Below are positions 7,391-11,476 of a DNA stretch of 11,476 bases, piece after piece. Within the stretch, counting starts at the first letter, position 1, and every line of letters starts with the position of its first letter. Origin of the DNA: Chromatiaceae bacterium (GTDB lineage: Bacteria; Pseudomonadota; Gammaproteobacteria; Chromatiales; Chromatiaceae); contig JAEHCY010000399.1 of assembly GCA_016880695.1 (NCBI GenBank), positions 1 to 11,476 of the forward strand. Direction: 5' to 3'. The position numbers and the translations under genes were made by a program. A model generated the notes under the pieces. That model was given only the letters and a program-made list of their open reading frames with translations, was not told the DNA's origin and made no database searches.

Positions 7391-7492
7391 CACGGAACCT
7401 GTGTGTCCATATTTGGGAACTTCCCGATTCCCGGGTTCCGTGTTTCCTCCTTGGTGGTAGTGGCCCCGCGGTATGGCCGCGGGGCTTTTTTT
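7391..7492 (+). ncRNA. candidate small RNA with its own terminator
   Basis: A strong plus-strand terminator (7463-7492) has no plus-strand gene upstream of it. Before it lies a large inverted repeat CACGGAACC / GGTTCCGTG (7391-7399 with 7434-7442), with an inner GGGAA / TTCCC stem (7415-7419 with 7428-7432). Between the two structures, TTTCCTCCTTGG (7443-7454) is single-stranded and complementary to Shine-Dalgarno sequences. TGGCACG (7388-7394) plus four bases plus CTGTG resembles a sigma-54 site with a perfect -24 box but GT in place of GC at -12; it would start a transcript of about 80 nt near 7413. No clear sigma-70 promoter is seen. Terminator and folds are read directly; the RNA itself is inferred. 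Confidence 0.35.
7463..7492 (+). terminator. factor-independent terminator, plus strand
   Basis: A 9-bp GC stem GCCCCGCGG / CCGCGGGGC (7463-7471 with 7477-7485) with a 5-base loop TATGG is followed directly by seven T (7486-7492). The T run lies on the plus side only, so the signal does not serve the minus-strand osmC-like gene that ends at 7510. Confidence 0.85.
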
Positions 7493-7509
7493 CCAATTCA
7501 GCGGTTGGT

Positions 7510-7908
7510 TCAGTTCACCAGGCAGACCTCGAACTGCGGCGGTGCCAACAGCAGGCGCTTGACCGCGCACTGGTCCACCGCCCTGATGATGCTTTCACGG
7601 TACTTCTCCGGAAATCCCACCGGAAGTCTGACCCGGAGCGCCACTTGGGCGGGCTCGGATGGGCTGGCCGCCGACTGCCACTCCAGGTGCAAGGCCAGCC
7701 CTTCGGTACCGATCTGCCGGGACTGGCAGAAATTGAGGGCGTAGATTCCAGCACAACTGGCGAGCGCGGCCAGGAATAGATCGAATGGCTCCGGTGCACT
7801 GGCGCCCCCGCCAGATATCAGAGACTGGTCGGTGTGGACGACAAAGCCATCGAGCTGCACATCAACCCGTTTGTTGCCGGGAAAGGAGACCTCGAGGGTC
7901 TGGGCCAT
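7510..7908 (-). CDS. OsmC family protein
   Basis: OsmC/Ohr-fold protein of 132 residues. The family includes thiol peroxidases that reduce organic hydroperoxides with two cysteines. Here Cys52 lies in LAALASCAGIYA at the helix start where the first family cysteine sits, and Cys114 in RAVDQCAVKRLL takes the second place; Cys61 and Cys129 are extra. The N-terminal GGGASAPEPFDLFLAALASC matches the family core. It lacks clear Ohr or OsmC subgroup marks, so it is closer to the YhfA-type or uncharacterised OsmC-like group, and peroxidase activity is not assured. The ribosome site GAGGGG (7917-7922) lies 8 bases before the ATG and fixes the start. The upstream terminator ends just 5 bases before that site, so expression may depend on readthrough. 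Confidence 0.9.
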   Translation of the reverse strand: MAQTLEVSFPGNKRVDVQLDGFVVHTDQSLISGGGASAPEPFDLFLAALASCAGIYALNFCQSRQIGTEGLALHLEWQSAASPSEPAQVALRVRLPVGFPEKYRESIIRAVDQCAVKRLLLAPPQFEVCLVN

Positions 7909-7927
7909 TATTCGTACCCCTCATCGA

Positions 7928-7959
7928 AAACAAGGGGCCCCTCCCGGGGCCCCTTGTTT
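7928..7959 (-). terminator. strong hairpin terminator downstream of the Gly/Pro-rich gene
   Basis: A perfect 14-bp stem AAACAAGGGGCCCC / GGGGCCCCTTGTTT (7928-7941 with 7946-7959) has a 4-base loop. On the minus strand it ends in TTGTTTTCG, with the T bases inside the stem end. It lies 23 bases after the stop of the exported Gly/Pro-rich gene. The stem is symmetrical, so it could act in both directions. Confidence 0.8.
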
Positions 7960-7982
7960 GAGCCAACGCCGATCTTTACGGC

Positions 7983-8939
7983 TCAGTTGGTCTTTTTCGT
8001 ACCGAACATTTCCATGGGATTGGGCATCATCTGCATAGGATTGTAATCCTTATTATCCCTATCGTGGGAATCCCCCTGGGACCCGCCGGGACCCCACCCC
8101 GCTCCGGGGGGCATCCAAGGCGGCGCAGCGCCCCACCCCTGGCCGGGGTACCCCATGGGTGGCGGAGCACCGGGATACCCATAACCGCCTTCAGGCGGTG
8201 CTCCCGTCCCTGGTCCCCAGCCCTGGCCCCGGGGGCCCCAGGGTGGCGGCCCACCCGGGGGACCGTAGCCCGCCGGCGCCGGCGGGGCCTCTTCCCGCCC
8301 CGGCGGTACAGACGAGACCCCGGGCGAGGACCCCGGATAACCCCCTGGCCCACCCCAGAAGGACGGGCCGGATGGGCCGGGGCCTGCGGGGCCAGAGCGG
8401 CTTCCGCTGCCAAAGCCCGATCCCGTGTCGCCAGGCGGCCCACCGGGACCTCCGGGCCCCGGACCAGCCACTGGCGCCCAACGGCTGCTGCCGGGGCCCG
8501 ATCCGGAACCGAATCCAGACCCCGACTCGGGAGGTCCACCGGGACCCCTTGGCCCTGGACCAACCGGCGGCGCCCCACGACTGCCGCCGGGGCCCGATCC
8601 GGAACCAAAGCCAGAGCCCGACTCGGGAGGTCCACCAGCACCCCGCGGTCCTGGGCCAATCGGCGGCGCCCCACGACTGCCGCCGGGGCCCGATCCGGAA
8701 CCAAAGCCAGAGCCCGACTCGGGAGGCGGCATGCCGGAACCGTAAGGAGGGCCGGAGCCCCACCCGCCAGAATCACCTGGAGGCGGACCGCCCGGACCCG
8801 GGCCCCAACCCGGCCCATAATCAGGCCCGCGGGAGCCGGAAGGTCCCCCTCCGCCAAAACCGGCGGCCTCAGCCTGTCCCAAAGCCACCGCCATCGCCAA
8901 CACGGCTGCTGCCGAAGCGAAACCAGAACGAAACTCCAT
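7983..8939 (-). CDS. Exported Gly/Pro/Ser-rich low-complexity repeat protein
   Basis: Unrecognised 318-residue protein. A signal peptide at 1-25 (MEFRSGFASAAAVLAMAVAL, then GQAEA-AG) predicts export to the periplasm or beyond. Residues 28-290 are almost all Gly, Pro, Ser and Ala with scattered Trp, Tyr and Arg. They include just over three copies of a 32-residue unit starting PPESGSGFGSGSGPG (at 72, 104, 136 and, diverged, 168), then GQGWG/GAGWG motifs at about 239-283. The end changes character: a charged DSHDRDNKDYN, then PMQMMPNPMEMFGTKKTN. A very good ribosome site GGAGGGAAGG (8944-8953) supports the ATG at 8939, and a strong terminator follows. Such composition is known in structural surface, wall or sulfur-globule proteins of purple sulfur bacteria; that comparison is a guess from composition. 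Other frames are open too, but only this one has both signal peptide and ribosome site. Confidence 0.75.
   Translation of the reverse strand: MEFRSGFASAAAVLAMAVALGQAEAAGFGGGGPSGSRGPDYGPGWGPGPGGPPPGDSGGWGSGPPYGSGMPPPESGSGFGSGSGPGGSRGAPPIGPGPRGAGGPPESGSGFGSGSGPGGSRGAPPVGPGPRGPGGPPESGSGFGSGSGPGSSRWAPVAGPGPGGPGGPPGDTGSGFGSGSRSGPAGPGPSGPSFWGGPGGYPGSSPGVSSVPPGREEAPPAPAGYGPPGGPPPWGPRGQGWGPGTGAPPEGGYGYPGAPPPMGYPGQGWGAAPPWMPPGAGWGPGGSQGDSHDRDNKDYNPMQMMPNPMEMFGTKKTN
8388..8726 (-). repeat. 96-bp in-frame tandem repeat, about 3.5 copies
   Basis: Read on the minus strand, units begin at 8726, 8630, 8534 and 8438, an exact 96-base (32-codon) period. The first two units are nearly identical in bases, the third is diverged at its end (SSRWAPVAGPG for GSRGAPP.GPG), and the fourth is partial with an altered start (PPGDTGSGFG). 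Near-identity at base level points to recent duplication or ongoing exchange. No variable spacers are present, so it is not a CRISPR array. Confidence 0.9.
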
Positions 8940-8943
8940 GGAA

Positions 8944-8953
8944 CCTTCCCTCC
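8944..8953 (-). promoter_or_regulatory. strong ribosome binding site of the Gly/Pro-rich gene
   Basis: GGAGGGAAGG ends 4 bases before the ATG at 8939. It is the strongest Shine-Dalgarno match seen in the window and suggests high translation. It decides the reading frame among several long open frames here. Confidence 0.75.
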
Positions 8954-9054
8954 GCGCGAGCGCGCACTGAATTTAAGCCTTGATCTTACCGCATCCCCCG
9001 TAGGGCCGATAGGTCGGTCTGCCGGCAATGCTTGCGGATGCGCTTACTCGCCCC

Positions 9055-9078
9055 AAAAAAGTGCCCCAACCGGTGGGG
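9055..9078 (-). terminator. candidate weak terminator, minus strand
   Basis: On the minus strand CCCCA (9078-9074 side) pairs with TGGGG around loop CCGGT, followed after CAC by six T (complement of A at 9055-9060). The stem is only 5 bp. It would end kdsB-operon transcripts after they pass antisense through the 98-residue gene. Confidence 0.4.
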
Positions 9079-9107
9079 AAAGACCAAGGGGTATCGCGGA
9101 CACCATC

Positions 9108-9404
9108 ATGGCCATCAGCGCGCGGGACGATGCTTTGCGGGAGCGTCTAGTTAAGCTCATCGGGAGAGACTGCGATCACCTCGGCGAACGCTGCACCCTC
9201 CTGGACCTGGTATGGCCGGAGGGAGTCATGGTGCTGCGGACCCGGTCAACGACCTCTGTCATCCATCCGGACCAGTATGGGCAGGCATCCTGTCGGCTTC
9301 CGGAGCTACGGGAGGTGCCCGTCTTCGCGGAGGATCCGAGCACCTATTCCCAGGAGTTCATCGAGCTCCTCGCCTCGCTGGGCGACCGCCCGCAGGAGCA
9401 TTAG
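9108..9404 (+). CDS. Conserved-looking hypothetical protein, 98 residues
   Basis: I do not recognise a family. The 98 residues have no signal peptide or membrane segment and read as a small soluble acidic protein: an N-terminal helix ARDDALRERLVKLIGRDC, a short beta-like core CTLLDLVWPEGVMVLRTR, and a C-terminal helix YSQEFIELLASL. Codon choice is GC-rich at third positions like the neighbours, which supports coding. The ATG at 9108 is the best start; AAGGGG lies 16 bases upstream, too far for a good ribosome site. The frame is open far upstream across the low-complexity gene, but that part is a shadow. Its TAG overlaps the TAA of convergent kdsB by three bases. It is one of only two confident genes on the plus strand. 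Confidence 0.65.
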   Translation: MAISARDDALRERLVKLIGRDCDHLGERCTLLDLVWPEGVMVLRTRSTTSVIHPDQYGQASCRLPELREVPVFAEDPSTYSQEFIELLASLGDRPQEH

Positions 9405-10165
9405 GGCGAGGATTGGAGTAGCGCCTCGACATCCAGCAGGTCTTGCTCGGTATCCACCCCCGGACCCGGTTCGACGGCCGCAAGGCTCACGTGAATGCGC
9501 CCGCCATACCACAGCACCCGAAGCTGCTCCAGGGACTCGGCCAGCTCCAGGGGGGCCGCCTCCCAGGCGACGAACCGGCGCAGGAACCCCGCCCGGAAGG
9601 CGTATAACCCGATGTGGCGCCAGTAGGGAAGCCCCGGCGGCACGCCCACCTCGTCTCGGTCAAAGCCGTCCCGATTCCAGGGTATCGGAGCACGCGAGAA
9701 ATAGAGCGCGTAGCCCTGGTGGTCGGTTACCACCTTGACCACATTGGGATCGAACAGGAGTGCTCGGTCGGAGATGGGATAAGCCAGCGTAGTCATTCCC
9801 GCGCCTGGATGGGACGCCAGCGTCTCGGCCACCTGTTCCAGAAGGCGCGCGGGCATACAGGGCTCGTCACCCTGGAGGTTGACCAGGATGCTGTCATCGG
9901 GCCAGCGGCGCCGCTCCAGCACCTCGGCAATCCGGTCGGAGCCGCTGCGGTGATGGCTCCCGGTCAGCTCCACTTCCACCCCCAGGGCATGGCAGGCCTC
10001 GGCGATGCGATCATCATCCGTGGCCACCAGGACCTCGTCGGCGGCGCTCTCCCGGGCACGTGCCACCACATGGGCGATCATCGATCGGCCACCGATCAGT
10101 CGCAGGGGCTTTCCGGGCAGCCGACTAGAGGCAAAGCGAGCGGGAATGAGGACGCGAAATCCCAT
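9401..10165 (-). CDS. kdsB: 3-deoxy-manno-octulosonate cytidylyltransferase (CMP-Kdo synthetase)
   Basis: Activates Kdo with CTP to give CMP-Kdo, the donor for the inner core of lipopolysaccharide; cytoplasmic. The 254 residues match the family length. Motifs in order: nucleotide-binding IPARFASSRLPGKPL (7-21), ATDDDRI (48-54), HRSGSDRIAE (72-81), VNLQGDEP (95-102) with the metal-binding Asp100, YFSRAPIPW (155-163), YWRHIGLYAFR (181-191), ESLEQLR (210-216) and GVDTEQDL (236-243). It is the last gene of the msbA-lpxK-ycaR-kdsB operon, 18 bases after ycaR, with a weak AGGGC ribosome site. Its stop overlaps that of the convergent 98-residue gene. Confidence 0.97.
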   Translation of the reverse strand: MGFRVLIPARFASSRLPGKPLRLIGGRSMIAHVVARARESAADEVLVATDDDRIAEACHALGVEVELTGSHHRSGSDRIAEVLERRRWPDDSILVNLQGDEPCMPARLLEQVAETLASHPGAGMTTLAYPISDRALLFDPNVVKVVTDHQGYALYFSRAPIPWNRDGFDRDEVGVPPGLPYWRHIGLYAFRAGFLRRFVAWEAAPLELAESLEQLRVLWYGGRIHVSLAAVEPGPGVDTEQDLLDVEALLQSSP

Positions 10166-10183
10166 CGCGGCGCCCTAGGACTC

Positions 10184-10372
10184 CTATCGCTCAGGAACCT
10201 CTTCATCGGCGGGGAGCGCTCGTGCCTCCTCTGCCAGCATGACCGGAATGTCGTCACGAATCGGGAAGGCAAGCCGGTCGGGACGGCAGACCAGCTCCTG
10301 CGCCGGTTTGGCGTAGTAGAGTGGCCCCTTGCACAGGGGGCAGACCAGGATTTCCAGTAGCTTCTTATCCAT
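10184..10372 (-). CDS. ycaR: Trm112 family protein YcaR
   Basis: Small protein of 62 residues, very close to E. coli YcaR (60 residues). It opens [20 protein letters not shown], and [20 protein letters not shown] is the second family block. CPLC and the later single Cys are what remains of the zinc-knuckle seen in Trm112 proteins. The eukaryotic and archaeal Trm112 activates methyltransferases; the bacterial role is not established. It overlaps the lpxK end by 8 bases and precedes kdsB, the same order as in E. coli and Pseudomonas, so translation is probably coupled to lpxK. Confidence 0.95.
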   Translation of the reverse strand: MDKKLLEILVCPLCKGPLYYAKPAQELVCRPDRLAFPIRDDIPVMLAEEARALPADEEVPER

Positions 10373-11348
10373 TGTTCAACCCATCTATTAACTGTTCGAA
10401 CCGCTGAATAGCGCGGGCATCGAGCTCGGCCCGCACGCTCACATACCAGTGATCGGGCCCGGCAAAAGCCGCGCATTTCACGGCATCCTTCTCGGTCATC
10501 AGCACCTTGCGCCCGGCCCACTCCCGAGTATCGTGAGCCCGAAAGGCGTGGTGATCCGGGAAAGGGCGCGGGGTGACACGGATACCCCGGGCCGCGAGCA
10601 TGTCAAAGAAGCGTTGCGGATTGCCGATCCCCGCCACGGCCAGCACCGCTTCGCCGCGAAACGCACCGAGCTCGCGTTCGGTGCCAGCGTCGCGCAGCGC
10701 CACGGCGGGACCCGGTACCAAGCGCATGCCACACTCTCCCTCCAAGGGTGTTCCGTTGACAATCACCATAGCAACCTCCGACAGCCGCTCCGGGGGCTCG
10801 CGCAGAGGGCCGGCGGGAAGGCAGCGCCGATTGCCTAACCGCCGCGCCCCATCGACCACGGCGATCTCGATGTCTCGCTGGAGCCGGTAGTGTTGGAGAC
10901 CATCGTCCGCCACCAGAATATCGCACGCGTGCTCCTGGATCAGCCGCTCGGCGCTCGCGACGCGGTCCGCCCCCGCCATCACCGGGCAGTGGGTGCGCCG
11001 TGCCAGGAGCACCGCCTCGTCCCCAACCTGGATTGGGTCGGCATCGGGGCCGACCGCAATCGGCCAATGGGCTGCATCACCGCCATAGCCGCGCGTGAGA
11101 ACCCCGGGACGATAACCCCGCTGCCGCAGCCAGGCGCACAACCAGATGACCAAGGGTGTCTTGCCGGTTCCACCCACGCTGATGTTGCCGATCACCACCA
11201 CCGGTACCGACAACGCCTGGCTGGCACGCCAACCCCTGCGGTAGGCGATTCGCCGCCAGCGGGCCAAGGTAGAGTAAACCCACCCGAGGGGCGCCAGTAG
11301 CCAGCCAAGCGGATGGTCTCCGTACCAGATCCGTTCGAGAGGGATCAC
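10365..11348 (-). CDS. lpxK: Tetraacyldisaccharide 4'-kinase
   Basis: Phosphorylates the 4' position of the lipid A disaccharide at the inner face of the inner membrane, making lipid IVA. The 327 residues fit the family. The N-terminal hydrophobic helix at about 14-28 ([15 protein letters not shown]) is the membrane anchor. The Walker A loop is [12 protein letters not shown] (54-65), and LTRGYGG (84-90), [10 protein letters not shown] (147-156) and FPDHHAF (263-269) are further family motifs. The start codon is GTG at 11348, overlapping the msbA stop by 4 bases as GTGA, which points to translational coupling. It is followed by ycaR with an 8-base overlap. Confidence 0.96.
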   Translation of the reverse strand: MIPLERIWYGDHPLGWLLAPLGWVYSTLARWRRIAYRRGWRASQALSVPVVVIGNISVGGTGKTPLVIWLCAWLRQRGYRPGVLTRGYGGDAAHWPIAVGPDADPIQVGDEAVLLARRTHCPVMAGADRVASAERLIQEHACDILVADDGLQHYRLQRDIEIAVVDGARRLGNRRCLPAGPLREPPERLSEVAMVIVNGTPLEGECGMRLVPGPAVALRDAGTERELGAFRGEAVLAVAGIGNPQRFFDMLAARGIRVTPRPFPDHHAFRAHDTREWAGRKVLMTEKDAVKCAAFAGPDHWYVSVRAELDARAIQRFEQLIDGLNNG

Positions 11349-11476
11349 GCCTCGATCGCCGCGGTGGGGTCCGCCATACCCTGGAATTGCAGCCGATAGA
11401 GCTGGGCATAGAGCCCGTCGTGCTCGAGGAGTTCGGTGTGTCTTCCCTGCTCCACAATCTGACCATTATGCAGGAC
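11345..11476 (-). CDS. msbA: C-terminal end of lipid A export ABC transporter MsbA (partial)
   Basis: The last 43 residues of a minus-strand gene run in from the right edge: [20 protein letters not shown] then [17 protein letters not shown] and a stop TGA at 11347-11345. GxIVExGxHxELLxxxGxYAxLYxxQF is the tail that follows the ABC switch histidine region in MsbA and related exporters. With lpxK directly downstream, MsbA, which flips lipid A-core across the inner membrane, is the natural identity; the catalytic motifs lie outside the window. Confidence 0.88.
   Translation of the reverse strand, partial: VLHNGQIVEQGRHTELLEHDGLYAQLYRLQFQGMADPTAAIEA

Noticed and set aside
7416..7450. sigma-E promoter based on GGAACTT
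   Set aside because: The -35 motif is present, but nothing like the TCTGA/TCAAA -10 element is found at the right distance, and GGAACTT is part of the nested stem.
8388..8726. CRISPR-like array
   Set aside because: The repeats are contiguous 96-base in-frame units with no unique spacers, and no cas genes are present.
8027..9028. 333-codon minus-strand frame across the repeat gene
   Set aside because: It is a different frame of the same low-complexity DNA, lacks a signal peptide and ribosome site, and ignores the strong Shine-Dalgarno sequence before 8939.
8064..9107. Plus-strand open frame joined upstream of the 98-residue gene
   Set aside because: The upstream part is Pro/Arg/Ala-rich antisense of the Gly/Pro gene; only the part from the ATG at 9108 looks coding.
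9079..9107. AAGGGG at 9086-9091 as ribosome site of the 98-residue gene
   Set aside because: The 16-base distance to the ATG is too long, so it does not decide the start.

Overview
The window is GC-rich, densely coded bacterial chromosome from a gammaproteobacterium. The RNase E N-terminal half keeps the E. coli residue numbering at the catalytic and zinc-link positions, and the lipid A / Kdo genes imply a Gram-negative cell. Overall character suggests a Chromatiales/Ectothiorhodospiraceae-like or Pseudomonas-related lineage, but that placement is inference only. No rRNA, tRNA, CRISPR array, insertion sequence or phage gene is visible.

Layout. Bases 1-153 hold at most the last codons of a plus-strand gene. 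Bases 154-2864 are a tight minus-strand operon, rluC (23S rRNA pseudouridine synthase) - HAD phosphatase - sppA-type S49 peptidase, with a 1-base overlap and then a 6-base gap. Bases 2865-3506 form a long divergent region that holds a candidate promoter and a strongly folded 5' leader for rne, the plus-strand RNase E gene (3507-6257). A hairpin at 6266-6290 separates rne from a convergent low-molecular-weight tyrosine phosphatase gene (6297-6782). Bases 6869-9404 are an accessory-looking block: a small exported coiled-coil protein, an OsmC-family protein, an exported Gly/Pro/Ser-rich protein with 96-bp tandem repeats, and an unrecognised 98-residue protein on the plus strand. An orphan plus-strand terminator and hairpin at 7391-7492 suggest an unannotated small RNA. 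Bases 9401-11476 are the minus-strand envelope operon msbA (end only) - lpxK - ycaR (Trm112 family) - kdsB, with overlapping or closely packed genes.

How the genes work together. The conserved parts cover two jobs: RNA maturation and turnover (rluC, rne), and lipid A/Kdo synthesis with lipid A-core export (kdsB, lpxK, msbA). From memory, Pseudomonas aeruginosa has a similar order (sppA - HAD - rluC / rne - murB - ptpA - kdsB - ycaR - lpxK). Against that order this window lacks murB and carries four extra genes between ptpA and kdsB. The most interesting material lies in that block (candidate sRNA, repeat protein, terminator abutting the osmC ribosome site) and in the rne leader.
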